Source of the DNA: a candidate division SR1 bacterium
Lineage (GTDB): Bacteria > Patescibacteriota > Gracilibacteria > Absconditabacterales > Absconditicoccaceae
Direction: 5' to 3'
Assembly (NCBI GenBank): GCA_026397515.1
Contig: JAPLUU010000015.1
Coordinates: 46,213-110,212 of the forward strand
DNA length: 64,000 nt
Positions 22,048 to 32,802 of the stretch are shown piece after piece (positions within the stretch are counted from its first letter, which is position 1; the number at the start of each line of letters is the position of its first letter). A program made the position numbers and the translations under genes. The notes below the pieces were generated by a model, which searched no databases, was not told where the DNA came from, and was given only the letters and a program-made list of their open reading frames with translations.

Positions 22048-22152
22048 ATATATAAATAGATTAAAAATAAAATATTTACAGATAACCAAAGTGCACGAGG
22101 TACAAATAAAAAAAAATCTGGCATGGAATAAAAAATATATGAGGTAATCAAT

Positions 22153-23153
22153 CTATTTCTTAAATATTTTTTTGAGTCTCAAAAGATTATAAATAACCCC
22201 CCATCAGTACATAAACACATGCAATGGCACAAGAAAAAACACATAGAGAGATTTTCGAGTTTTTGCTTTTGATAAATTTTCTACAAACACAGCGAGACTC
22301 AAGAGTATAATCATACCAATAGGCAATAGTGCTAACCAATACATTCCAAACATCATATCAGAAAGCCGGCACCATAAAGGCAATAAAGCCCAGTAAAGCA
22401 CATATACTACCGAAATAGGAATATACATTCTTACTATTTTATGATGCAATCTACTAGTGTTTGTAGCTCAATCACCGTAAATGAATAGTGAGCAGAATAT
22501 AAAAATTTTAATGCATCTCTACTAATTCTATAATTAATTTCTATATCGTCAGTATTAAATGGGTATGTCGTATCATACATATACTTTTGTAAAATTTCTT
22601 TTTTATAAATACTATTGTATCAAGCAACTGATGGCATATAAGTAACATTTCTTTCACAATAAGCAGGATTTCCCATACTCATAATAGTACTCGTAAAATA
22701 ATAATTAAGTACAAGCTCTGTTTTAGAAATAGATCATTGGGTTTCAACATACCTAGGTCATCCAGCTCACGCGACATCAGGTCAAGAATTTTTTATTATC
22801 TCCCATAAAGAAATAAGCCAATTTTTATCAGCTCTACAATCAGCATCTATCCATGCCATATATTTCGAACGGGAATCCATATGCATAATTGCAACATTTC
22901 TTGCCCGACTATGCCCATAGTTAGGTCACTTAGGATTTTTAATAGATCTTTCATTAATAATTTTATAAGAAACTTTTCACTCTAAGGTGTTTTTAACTTC
23001 ATCTACAGTAGTATCTGTAGAATTTCAATCAACAAAAACTATTTCAATTTTATCCAGAGGATAGGTTTGTTTGAGAAGATATTGTAATGTACGAGCAATA
23101 ACCTTTCACTCATTTCTCGCTATGATTCAGATAGAAAGATAATCATACTGCAT
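22153..23153 (-). pseudogene. Family 2 glycosyltransferase with a frameshift
   Basis: Two frames make one GT2. From ATG at 23153 the catalytic part is clear (LSIGIIARNEGKVIARTLQY, VDGNSTDT, WIDADCRADKNWL), but this frame runs to TAG at 22434-22436 with an unconvincing tail. The other frame, readable from about 22495 down to TAG at 22153, holds the expected continuation YGDGATNTSRLHHKIVRMYI, two membrane segments and the family ending HVFMYGWGVIYNLLRL. The switch must lie near 22480-22500. It could be a sequencing error, a real lesion or programmed frameshifting. Joined, it is about 330 residues. Confidence 0.75.
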
Positions 23154-23180
23154 ACATATAGCTATTACAATATAAAAAAA

Positions 23181-23624
23181 TTATACTATTTTGGTTCTAT
23201 AATCACTGCTATTATGCGTCTTAGCACCTAATCAATCTCTAATATCTATTCATAATTCTTTACATACTTGTACTTCTGGGATATTACTTGCAAATCTATC
23301 ACCTCCTTTCCCAAAAATTATTTTAACATCTGGACTATATTCACTTCTTATCTGATGAGCAACATATCTAATACTTTCACATAACGAACTATCTGTATCT
23401 ACCGACAATATAACACGATCCACGGTTTTCAAAGATGACACTACTTTCATTCTAAATCATTCATCCTGAAAAATATCGTTTTTTCATGTTTTCGTTCTTA
23501 TTTGTTCATCAGTATTTACTATTACTCGAAGTTCATCTCACAAATCCTTACATAATTCAAAACATTCGATATGTCAGGGATGGAGGGGATTGAAATATCC
23601 TGAAGTAATGACAACTGTTTTCAT
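23181..23624 (-). CDS. Cytidylyltransferase-like nucleotidyltransferase
   Basis: 147 residues. The N-terminus holds the nucleotidyltransferase motif GYFNPLHPGHIECFELCK (HPGH at about residues 15-18). LRVIVNTDEQIRTKTG and, further on, KIIFGKGGDRFASNIPE resemble RfaE/TagD/KpsU-type enzymes that activate a sugar or alcohol phosphate. The ISTER-type third motif is not evident. It lies next to the glycosyltransferases, so it may make a nucleotide-activated precursor for the polysaccharide. It starts 15 bases from the exonuclease end. Confidence 0.8.
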
Positions 23625-23639
23625 AATAAAAATTACAAT

Positions 23640-24527
23640 TTAAAACAATCCTACTTGTACAGGATTTTGTAATTTCTTTTTTAATTCATCCAAAGTTTTT
23701 TCAAAGGAATTGAAATGATATTGTTCTACTAAGACTTTTTTGTACCTCGGGAAATCTAGCTGCAAAGCAAAGTTTTTAAGGTCAGTATTTTCTATCTCGG
23801 TAATGGGTTTCAATTCAATCAATCCTCTACTCATATAGACTTCTTCTTTTCCATCAATCAACTTCTGTTTCACATCACCAGTTATTTCATCAATGTGAGT
23901 ATACATATTATCGATAGTCTGATATTTTTGAACGAGATCAGATGCCTTTTTTGGTCAGATTCATGGTATTCATTTTATATTATCTGCACTATCTCACACC
24001 AAAGCCAAATAGTCTAGAATATATATCGGGTCGAATCAATATTCTTTGACAAAAAGTTCTTCATTCGTTTTGATACCCTTCATGGAATCTATACAGAAGA
24101 CATTAGTATCGAGAAGCTGTTTCAAATCCTTATCGCCAGAATAAATATCTATCATCATATCTTTATTTGCCTTATATTTCATCGCGAGTGTATAGATAAT
24201 ATCATCAGCTTCATAGGTAGGAACAATCAGACTAGGTATTCACAACTGATCAACGATATCTTTGGTAATAGGAATCTGGTGTTTGAAATCATCATCCATT
24301 TTTTTGCGGTTAGCTTTATATTCTGGATATTCTTCATGTCTCAATGTTTTCACGGGAGAATCTCGAGTGATGACGAAGTAATCCGGTTTTTCTTGAAAGA
24401 TTTTCATCAACATACGAAAAAAACCATAGACAACATTCACATTATGCCCATCTTTATCAGTCATAGGGGGAAACGCATAATATGCTCTATATAAAAAGCT
24501 CGATCAATCGATAAGAAAAAACTTCAT
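23640..24527 (-). CDS. Stand-alone 5'-3' exonuclease (PolA N-terminal type)
   Basis: 295 residues, matching the isolated 5' nuclease domain of DNA polymerase I. Metal-site signatures are FFLIDGSSFLYRAYYAFPP at the start, PTYEADDIIYTLAMKY, IYSGDKDLKQLLD and LVGDSADNIKGIPGIGPKKA, the last being the helix-hairpin-helix. Acts on RNA primers and flaps in replication and repair. Several metal-site and HhH glycines are TGA. No polymerase domain follows; a separate pol I may exist elsewhere. Confidence 0.93.
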
Positions 24528-24554
24528 AGCACGATTTTTTGAATAAATAAGACG

Positions 24555-24637
24555 CCGAAAATCACTAAGGATTTTAACGTCGCATTTATCTATTCAAAAA
24601 AAGAATAGATAAACGTTGATATATATAGAATTTTCGG
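24555..24637. promoter_or_regulatory. Nested inverted repeats upstream of the exonuclease gene
   Basis: Three nested arm pairs: CCGAAAAT (24555) with ATTTTCGG (24630), AACG (24576) with CGTT (24614), and TTTATCTATTC (24585) with GAATAGATAAA (24603) around an A7 loop. The structure lies 28 bases upstream of the minus-strand exonuclease start. It may be a 5' leader structure or an old small mobile element; function unknown. Confidence 0.5.
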
Positions 24638-24659
24638 TATAAAATACAAGGTAAGAAAG

Positions 24660-24750
24660 TTACCTCACCCCCTACCCCCTCTCCACTCCGTGTGAGAGGG
24701 ATCTAGCAACTAAGCCCTCTCCATGAAATGGGGAGGGTTGGGTGGGGTAA
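24660..24750 (+). repeat. 91-bp palindromic repeat, family A, copy 1
   Basis: Starts GTTACCTCACCC and ends GGGTTGGGTGGGGTAA, with imperfect terminal inversion. Inside are two hairpins (CCCTCTCC...GTGAGAGGG and CCCTCTCC-atgaaat-GGGGAGGG). It diverges more than the copies at 44323 and 47591. REP/MITE-like, GC-rich against the AT-rich background. Confidence 0.85.
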
Positions 24751-24793
24751 AAAATAAATTAAAAAAATCATTTAATAATTTATTTATTTTGTT

Positions 24794-25183
24794 ATGAAAA
24801 TCTCCACTCCAGAACAAATGATAGAATTCTGAATAGCTCTTGCAAAAGAGCATAAGATTTTGTTATTACATGGAGAACTCGGAGCAGGAAAAACATTATT
24901 GACGAAGGGATTCGCAAAATGACTATGACTAAATGAGCACAACGTTCAGAGTCCAACATACGCTTATCTCAATGTCTACGATGGAAAACTTCTGCATATC
25001 GATATGTATAGAATCAAAGAATTCAATGAACTCGTAGAAAAATGAATCATAGATCAAATAAATGAATTTGAATATATCATCATCGAACGACCAAAATTCA
25101 TCGACCAACTCCCCTTCAAAAAATCGACCCAGCTTCACATAAAAAAAATTTCTGAAAGCGAAAGAAGTATTGAAGTAGAATAG
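24794..25183 (+). CDS. tsaE: TsaE, tRNA threonylcarbamoyladenosine ATPase subunit
   Basis: 129 residues. Walker A is GELGAGKT at residues 27-34, preceded by KILLLH. NVQSPTYAYLNVY and LLHIDMYRIKEFNELVEKGI are the TsaE-specific segments. TsaE drives the TsaBD complex that makes t6A37 on ANN-decoding tRNAs. The family is about 130-160 residues. TGA codes for four or five glycines. It lies between repeat A and a terminator that serves the opposite strand. Confidence 0.92.
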
Positions 25184-25205
25184 TTATTCACCCGGGTGCG
25201 ACTAT

Positions 25206-25232
25206 AAAAAAATCAGCTTAGTAACTAAGCTG
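25206..25232 (-). terminator. Terminator for the surface-protein gene
   Basis: On the minus strand CAGCTTAG-tta-CTAAGCTG is followed by A then seven T (A-run 25206-25212 on the plus strand), about 30 bases after the TAA of the 25263 gene. Confidence 0.8.
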
Positions 25233-25262
25233 AATAGATTTTGCACACGTGTGAATACGTAA

Positions 25263-27200
25263 TTACTCTAAAGTAATCTTATATTCTTCCAATGCTCTTT
25301 TAAACTGACTTATATGATAGTTAGACAAATTTTGTTTACATGTATTATCATCATCTCTAAGTAATTTTAAGACAACTAGGAAGCTATCAAACTTTTTGGT
25401 AATTTCTGTTATCTCAGTCGAAGTGATACCATAGTTATTTTTAATCTTATCAAGGACAAATAAAGTAAATGCATTTACCAATGTTTTGACTTGTGATTTT
25501 TTAAACAATGGCATCTGGAGTACAAATTTAACATTTCTTACTTTAAGTTCTACAGGACTATAACTCAACGCATTTTTACATGCATTAAATTTTTCCACTT
25601 CAGCTTTAAGTACGACTGCTAATGTAGCTAAATTTCAGCTTAAAACTGCTTCAGTAGCTATAGGAGTTACGTACACATTAGAGATAATTTGTCATAGACT
25701 TGTTCGCATAAAATCACCAGTCACTGCTCTGCTATTTCATGCTCTATCAAAAATATCTAAAGTAAACGAATATAATTGGTCTCTGGTAACTCAACTAAAG
25801 CTAAGTTGTTGTGCAGTCAAATAGTCAGCACTCATACCAGTAAGAGTAGCCATTCATGTTTTTTGGTAGGTAAACGCATATTTTATAGGTTCAGATCAAG
25901 AGAAGTTCAAATGTACTCATTCAGTAGCTTCAGTGAATACAAATCATGTTACGATTGGTTTAGTTTTATCAAAAGTAAGTGATGAAATATAGGTAACACT
26001 ACCAGTATTTCCTGCACTATCAGCGAAAGAGATTATCGGAGTCAATATTCATTCTGTATATAACGATGTAAGATTTCGTACATACGTATAAGATAATCAT
26101 GAAACAGTTGAGCTTGTAGCGATTTTACCAGATCACAAAGTAACTTCTAGTCAGGTAAGTTCTTCACTCGCAATAAAATTCAAGATAATTACACCACTTA
26201 CATTAACAAATCATGTTGAGAATCATGTAGCGGTTAAACTCATTCATGTTATTGTAGGAATTTGATTATCTATAGTAAAGGTTGGTGTCTCTTGAATAGT
26301 AGTTTGATCAGCAGTAATCAATCTCAATTTATATCAAGTGAATAGACGTAAATATGTTCAGGTTGCAATTCCTGTATAAAGATAATATTGTCCAGTCGTA
26401 CCGGTTCAAAAAATATGATAGAATCCTGATTGTTGAAAACTATATAAACTACTAGAATCAAAGCTATATGAAGTGGTTCATGAAGCAAGCGATGAAAGAT
26501 TGATCCATTGATTATTATGGTCTCGCAATTGAAGCGACAATCCAGAAAGACAATCCGATCATGAATATATCCAAGAAATAGGAAATATATTTCTGACTAT
26601 TGATCACGAAATTGGTGCTGACCAAATAACATCTCCAGATTCACATATGCCATTTCATAACACAAGATGAGTATTTACTTGAGCAGCTCAAGTTTGATTC
26701 GTTCAAGTTTGATTCGTTCAAGTTTGTACAACATGTTCTGTATCAGATTCTTCATTACAAGATAAAGTTCCTCCTGTTCGATATCCTCACGTCAAATATG
26801 ATCCCGTCAAATATCATCCCGTAAATATTTGTCAGGTAAGTTCACATCCTGTCTGGGATTTTTCTTCTATTCGTGTTTGTCCGGTCAATACATTAAATTC
26901 ATCCAAAGTTCCTCCTGTTCGATATCCTGATATATCAACACAATTAATCAAGGTTCATTCAGTTAATTCTTGTCCTGTAAGATATGCTCATGTCTGATAT
27001 TCTCAAGTATAATATTGTCCAGTAAGTACACATCCACTTTGTAATTGCGCGAATGTTGAATTATAAGAATATTGTACGACAGAAAGTCACAGTATCAATA
27101 AGAAAAGTTTTGCAACAGCATACCCACCAAATAGCCCAAAAAGGTATTTTCTGTGATGACGTTTGATATGGGAATGTACATGATGAAGAATGTTTTTCAT
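25263..27200 (-). CDS. Large surface-anchored protein with Gly/Thr/Tyr-rich repeats
   Basis: 645 residues. The N-terminus has a His/Lys-rich segment (HSHIKRHHRKYLFG) followed by a hydrophobic helix (GGYAVAKLFLLILG), probably a membrane anchor or signal. Residues about 50-165 are low-complexity turns such as YLTGSYLTGGYRTGGTL and NQTGTNQTG, where nearly every Gly is TGA. Residues about 170-500 look like beta-sandwich domains (FADSAGNTGSVTYISSLTFD). The C-terminal 130 residues are helical. It probably faces the outside, perhaps for host attachment. No close family recognised. Confidence 0.7.
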
Positions 27201-27406
27201 AGGTATATATACAGAATAAATGAATCGGTTTTTTAACCTTTAGACAATTATACTCCAAAATAGTAATTTTGTCAAATTTTAGAATGACTTTTTCACCACT
27301 TAAGAAAATTTACCCATCATGCACCCAAAACCACGAAATATACTTTTGAAGGATGATGTGCAAATTTTTAGAGACTTTTTCTATCATATCACAACATTAC
27401 AAAAAG

Positions 27407-27551
27407 GTCGATTGTAATATCGCTTAATAAGCAGTCAATCAAATGAATATCGATTTTCAATAAATATGAAGGACACAATCGACGAGGGGTTTTTTACTTA
27501 CTTTTTTCACCTGGGAGGAAAAAAGTAAGGCCCAGACGGCGAGTCGATAGA
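27407..27551 (+). repeat. Structured ~145-bp repeat, family B, copy 1
   Basis: Arms GTCGATTG (27407) and CAATCGAC (27476) close a first domain. GAGGGG and a T-run follow, then a perfect 12-bp hairpin CTTACTTTTTTC (27497-27508) with GAAAAAAGTAAG (27518-27529) around the loop ACCTGGGAG, then GGCCCAGACGGCGAGTCGATAGA. The rest of the gene-free stretch 27201-27676 holds only AT-rich sequence, a 32-codon ORF at 27319 running into the repeat, and the terminator at 27628. Confidence 0.85.
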
Positions 27552-27620
27552 TAATATATTATTGTTTTATTTAAGAAATTTTTTTACTAGATAGAAAGAC
27601 CAAAATAATATATAAGCCAT

Positions 27621-27650
27621 AAAAAAAGTCCAAGACTAACAGTCAAGGAC
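27621..27650 (-). terminator. Terminator of the SLH-domain gene
   Basis: Minus strand: GTCCTTGACTG-tta-GTCTTGGAC hairpin (27628-27650) followed by seven T, 27 bases after the stop. Confidence 0.88.
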
Positions 27651-27676
27651 CTAAAACATATATGATTATATGATAA

Positions 27677-28975
27677 TTACAACATAGACAATAAAGTTCT
27701 CAATTTAGTCAAAACAGACATATCACCAGTACCCAAAGCATCTCATGATAACGTATCAGATTGAGATACTTTTTTTGGGGTAAACTGGAAACTATCTACA
27801 AGCAACTTAGCCAATTCAGCCCTAGAAAGCTTTTGTTGATCAGCGGTAGCTTCGTCATATATAAAGGTAATATTCAATGCTTTACTAAGTATCTGATACG
27901 CTTCATGTTTAGTAATAAAGCTATTTGGTTCAAAGTATAAGGATCATCTTCTACTCGTGGTAATATAATCAATAAGTCCACGATCTGCAGCATACGTTAC
28001 CTGAGGAAGATATGAAGCACTTACATCTATATCAGCAAATTGGGAAGTAGTAGAAATATTAGGTATAGATTGACCCTTCGCAACCAAAAGTGCATTAACA
28101 AATACGACAGTAAAATCGTAGTGACGAAGATAATTATCAGGATAAAACTTCGGAGTCTGAGTATTAAGGATACCCAAACTTGCTAAGGTATTTATCTCAG
28201 AAGCAAAAGGATGGTCAGCTATATCAGTAAAGATATCTCCTATAAGCAGAGAAGATTCGCCACTAGTATCCAATATGGGCAAATCAAACATACGAACGAG
28301 ATAATATGCTCATTCAGATCTTATAAGTTTATCATAAGGATTACCATCAATATCTATTTTTTGGACGCCATCGACAGCATACATAATCTGCTGAAGTCTT
28401 CATTTAGTCATAATTACATCATCAATATCACCTCAGATAATATCTTGGAGAACTAATGACTTACCAGTAGTTTTTTTATAGAGCTTAACAAATAAAGAAG
28501 CAAAATCATCTCTACGGAAATAGTTTTGTGGATAAAACTTCTGAGTTGAAGTTAAAACACCAAACGCAGCCAATCTGGTAATATAAATTTCATAAGGATC
28601 ATTTTGTATATCAACAAAAAAATCCTGACGAGAAATCGCAGGTTTAACTCAAATTCATTGACTGACATCAAGTGTACGAACAGTTGTTGACCCATGAAAA
28701 GAATCTGTGGGACTGATAGTACCATCGATTAATGAACGAACTTCTCAAACAACTCAAGAAAACCTCTCCTTAAGTCTTGTTCGAAGTTCTCAGAGATCTT
28801 GTTTAGGTTGATTTGACAATGTTGACACAACAGGACTAACTGTAGTAAGAGAAATAGTTCCCGGGGTGGTACTTGCCAAAGCAGGCAATGTACTTACGGC
28901 TGCCACAAATCCAAGGGCTACAGTTGTAAACATCTTTGTTTTTGTTTTTGATGCTACACTCATCAGTGGGTACAA
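27677..28975 (-). CDS. SLH-domain surface protein
   Basis: 432 residues from the first ATG; an ATG four codons on gives MSVASKTKTKMFTT. Signal peptide: KTKTK, then VALGFVAAVSTLPALAS with likely cleavage after ALA. Three or more S-layer-homology-like repeats follow: FVDIQNDPYEIYITRLAAFG, FTDIADHPFASEINTLASLG and FADIDVSASYLPQVTYAADR, each followed by KFYPQNYFRRDDF-type sequence. SLH domains bind secondary wall polymers. It fits the neighbouring polysaccharide genes as an S-layer or wall-associated protein. A strong promoter lies just upstream. Confidence 0.88.
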
Positions 28976-28995
28976 AGAGTAAATTTAACAAGCGT

Positions 28996-29023
28996 ATTAT
29001 ACTCACAAAAGCTAATTTGTCAA
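28996..29023 (-). promoter_or_regulatory. Promoter of the SLH-domain gene
   Basis: On the minus strand TTGACA (29023-29018), 16-base spacer, TATAAT (29001-28996): a consensus sigma-70 promoter 21 bases before the ATG. It implies high expression. Confidence 0.85.
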
Positions 29024-29162
29024 TACAATATTAGAAATCAGACATAATGAATTTTTATTAAAATAACAAAAGTGACCACTAGCGAAGTGGTTACGAGATT
29101 TTGATTGTAATAAAACAAGAAATCACTATTTCTTGTTCACTATTTATCATTTTACCACTATC

Positions 29163-30386
29163 ATGAAGTATACTATCGAACCTATCTGATGAATTGACGT
29201 GATTTTTGCACCTATGGAAGATGCATATTCAGTTACTATAGAGATTATGTGTAAAGCAGGAAGTATTTACGAAAATAGAGAAAATAACGGAATCAGCCAC
29301 TTCCTTGAACACCTCTTCTTCAAAGGAGGAAAAAAATACCCTACACCAAAAGCTGTTGCTGAAGTAGTAGACAAGTTTTGAGGTGAATTTAACGCCTATA
29401 CCGGAGATGAATATGCAGGATATTATGTAAAATGCGCTCCTGAATTTATAGATAAAGCAATCGATGTCCTCGCAGATATGATGAATCACGCAAAATTTAA
29501 TACTGAAGAGCTCGAAAGAGAAAAATGAGTAGTTATTCAAGAACTGAAGATGTATGAAGACAATCCTATGGCTATGGCTATGCAAAAACGACAAAGCTAT
29601 TATTTCGGAGACAATAATTTCGGACGACCTATCGTAGGTACAGAGAAAAATATCAATGCATTTACCCAACAAATGCTCTTTGATCATAAAGCCAACCTCT
29701 ATACCAAAGATAATCTCATTATCGTGATAGCGGGTAAAATATCGAATAAACAAGCAGTAATAGAACAATTGAACAAAGAATTTAGCAATATTTCTCCAAG
29801 CAAAAAGGGAACAAAACCGACATTTATACAGACATTACCTACAGAACATACGGCATTTTACGAACAGAAAAACGAGCAAGCACACCTAGTAATTTCAGCT
29901 CCAGGATTTGATGGTAACGACGAAACAAGATATGCAGCAAATGTATTGGGAACAATTCTCTGAGGAAATATGTCATCAAGACTTTTTCAAAATATCAGAG
30001 AAAAACAAGGACTTTGCTACTATATAAAAGGAAGCCATATGAGCCAAGAAGATTTCTGAGTATTTTTGATTAGAGCGGGAATCGACAAAAAAAGATTCGA
30101 CTTCGGTGTAGAAAAAATATTTGAAGAAATACAATATATCGCTGAATGAAACATCACGCAAGAAGAATTCGACAACGCTATCGGATACAACGAAGGACAG
30201 ATCCAAATGGGAATAGAATCTTCAGATGAAATGGCAAGTTTTGTCGGAAATCAATATCTGATTTATAAAAAAATTGAAAGTTTAGAAGAAATTCTCAAGA
30301 AATATAAACGCCTCACACTCAAAGATGTACAAGCTGTAGCAAAGAAATTAAGCAAGGAGAATCTCTACCTCTTTTACATAAAGTAG
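29163..30386 (+). CDS. M16 family zinc peptidase (insulinase-like)
   Basis: 407 residues, the length of single-chain bacterial M16B processing peptidases. The inverted zinc site HFLEH is at residues 46-50. The third ligand is expected in the ELEREKGVVIQELK segment downstream. The second half carries the R/Y pair region (SRLFQNIREKQGLCYYIKGS) typical of the family. No signal peptide, so probably cytoplasmic or peripheral. It degrades or processes peptides. Many glycines are TGA. It stands alone, head-to-head with the SLH gene. Confidence 0.93.
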
Positions 30387-30453
30387 AGTCAAATAGTAAA
30401 AGAAGCAAGAAAAAGAGTTCTACAAGCCAAATTTAAAAATCTTAAAATTATAC

Positions 30454-30481
30454 TTGACTTATTAAATAAAATAAGTATAGT
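30454..30481 (+). promoter_or_regulatory. Promoter for the small secreted protein
   Basis: TTGACT (30454-30459), 16-base spacer, TATAGT (30476-30481), 50 bases before the ATG at 30531. Confidence 0.6.
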
Positions 30482-30530
30482 ATACATACAAATAAAAATA
30501 AAAGAATACCAACTAAAAAAAATTAGGATT

Positions 30531-30755
30531 ATGAAAAGATTAGTAATTATTATGTTCGTGGCCTCTATGGTCTTTTCAATCAATAATGTCGCATTTGCTG
30601 GCGATAAAGACGGTGGTAGTAAACTCAAAACAACGGTAAAATGCCCTAAGGAAAAAAAGGCAAAGAAAAAAATTTCTTATACCGTTAGTGCTAAAAAAAT
30701 CAACTACCAAAGCAAAACATCAAAACAGTTTCAAAAAAGAAAGTACACTCGTTAA
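30531..30755 (+). CDS. Small secreted basic protein, 74 aa
   Basis: A clear signal peptide (MKRLVIIMFVASMVFSINN, cleavage likely after VAFA) precedes a mature part of about 50 residues that is very rich in Lys with one Cys (KCPKEKKAKKKISYTV). It has its own promoter and terminator. No TGA codon. It might bind acidic wall polymer or nucleic acid outside the cell, but I do not recognise a family. Confidence 0.7.
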   Translation: MKRLVIIMFVASMVFSINNVAFAGDKDGGSKLKTTVKCPKEKKAKKKISYTVSAKKINYQSKTSKQFQKRKYTR

Positions 30756-30785
30756 TAACGAGTTGGGCCTATACCAAGGAACAGA

Positions 30786-30811
30786 AGAGCTGCCGCATTT
30801 AGCAGCTCTTT
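30786..30811 (+). terminator. Intrinsic terminator
   Basis: AGAGCTGC-cgcattta-GCAGCTCT hairpin with a short T-run, 30 bases after the stop of the 30531 gene. Confidence 0.75.
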
Positions 30812-31009
30812 CCAATTAGTGAAAAAATATTGGTGCAATAAGTTCTACACCAAAAAGAAAAGAAACATCACTACAATAAGATTCACTATATAAAAGAGTA
30901 AAGAAAGTTTGGTATTCACAGCTTTCTTTTTTTATTGCGAAAGAATAAGAAATTCTTACACTACTATATATACATAGTTTAGTAATTTTATCATTAGTCA
31001 AAAAATAGT

Positions 31010-32719
31010 TTGAGTAAAATCGCAGAAGATATTTTATCTAGCATCGATATCGTAGATATTGTTGGCAAATATGTACCACTCAAAAGAGCAGGTGCAAATT
31101 TTACCGGTAACTGTCCATTTCACAACGAAAAGACACCATCATTCATGGTATCACCAAGCAAACAGATTTTCAAATGTTTTTGATGCGGTAAAGGTGGAAA
31201 TGTGATTACTTTTGTGCAAGAGATAGAAAGGATAGACTTTCGGGATGCAGCCAAAGAATTGGCCAAACAAGCAAATATCGATCTCGCAAAATACCAGATA
31301 GATCCCAAAAAACATGATGACCGAAATGATGAGAAAGAAAAGATTAAACGTATCCACAAAATAGCACAAAAATTCTTTGTAGAACAGCTGGCAAAACATC
31401 CGGAAGCAAAAAAATATTTGAACGAACAAAGAAAGCTTTCTGATCAAATGATTACTGATTTCGGTATAGGATATGCACCAGATTCTCATTATACTATGAT
31501 CCAAGAACTCAAGAGCAAAGGATTTATAGACAAAGATTTGATTGATGCTTCACTCGCGAAAAAATCTCAAACCTGAGGTGATATCTACACATTTTTTAAA
31601 CATAGAATCACGTTTCCTATATACGATACCATGAATAACGTAGTAGGATTTAGTGCAAGAATAGTTGATCCTAATGATAAACCGAAATATTTGAATAGTG
31701 CAGAGCATAAAGCATTTCAAAAATCACAACTCCTCTACGGACTCAATCGAGCAAAAAATGATATAAAACAGCATAATGCATTGTTCATCGTAGAAGGACA
31801 GATGGATGTTATCGGATTGGCAAGACTAGGATATCGTCTCGGTGTCGCTACCTGTGGAACTGCACTGACTCAAGAACATCTGAAACTGATCAAAAGATAT
31901 ACGGAAAACCTATTTCTACTATTTGATAGTGATGAAGCTTGACAGGAAGCAAGCTTAAGAGCACTTGCCCTTGCATACCAGCACAATCTCTTTCCCAAGA
32001 TAATCACCTTGCCAGAAGGATTCAAGGATATCGATGAACTCGCAAATACGGCAGATGGAAAAGAAAAATTCGATAAACAACGAAAAGAGAGTCAGGATGG
32101 ATTTTCTGTTATTTTTCAAAATTTAAAAAAGAAATTTGATCTTACTTCACCGATCGATAAGCAAAAGATATTAAACATTTTATTCGGATTGATCATGAAC
32201 ATCAGCAGTAAAGCGATGGAAGACCATTATATTCAGTTATTGTGAGAAAAAATATGAATAAGAGAACATATAATGGAAGCTCAATTCAATCAATTCAAAA
32301 AAGACTGAGGTAAATTCATTCTCCAACAGATAGCAAGAAAATCAGAAGAAAAAAAATATGAAATAGATAGAGAATTACTTGTCACAGCATTATTTTACCA
32401 AGAATTTATCAAACAATTTATTGAAAATCAAGATAAACGATCTCTCATGATAGAGCTTATTAGAGAGATTACTACATGTCTTCCAGACAGTCTCATCACC
32501 CAAGCAATACACGATGAAAGTAGACATGAGGCATTGCTTGAACTTCAACTTCGACGAGACAAAGAACTCAATGATGGAAAAGAAGAAGACAAAAGATATC
32601 AAACAATCAAACAAATAATTCTCCCCATTATCCAATGATACGTCCAAAGAATCACCAAAGATACAAATATTTCTAGTGAAACTAAGCAAGAAATACTTAA
32701 TTTGACCAAGAAGATATAA
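31010..32719 (+). CDS. dnaG: DNA primase DnaG
   Basis: 569 residues. The CHC2 zinc finger is NCPFHNEKTPSF plus CFGCGKGGN (Cys35, His38, Cys56, Cys59; the first Gly of CFGCG is TGA). The TOPRIM core follows with FIVEGQMDVIGLAR and LLFDSDEAGQEASLRA. The C-terminal part is helical (helicase-binding region). No ATG precedes the zinc finger in frame after the stop at 30995, so TTG at 31010 (SKIAEDILSSIDIV) is the best start. Makes RNA primers for replication. Confidence 0.93.
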
Positions 32720-32747
32720 CTCCATTTTAATATACTTGACTTTAATG

Positions 32748-32796
32748 GTTATTTAGTTATGACTTTTTTTCCAAAAAACAAAATTAACTAAATAAC
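32748..32796. promoter_or_regulatory. 12-bp inverted repeat before the 32803 gene
   Basis: GTTATTTAGTTA (32748-32759) and TAACTAAATAAC (32785-32796) are exact inverses, 25 bases apart, with TTTTTTT and AAAAAA inside. The downstream arm ends 6 bases before the ATG at 32803 and would cover its ribosome-binding region. TTGACT at 32737 may be the -35 of the same unit. It may be an operator or a translation-blocking leader hairpin. Confidence 0.55.
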
Positions 32797-32802
32797 TATC
32801 TT

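Noticed and set aside
27319..27417. A 32-codon ORF starting MHPKPRNILLKDD
   Set aside because: It ends inside repeat B and has no recognisable domain; it may be a gene remnant but cannot be supported.
29229..29768. A 179-codon minus-strand open frame
   Set aside because: It lies opposite the M16 peptidase, whose HFLEH motif and full length are convincing; the antisense frame is a shadow.
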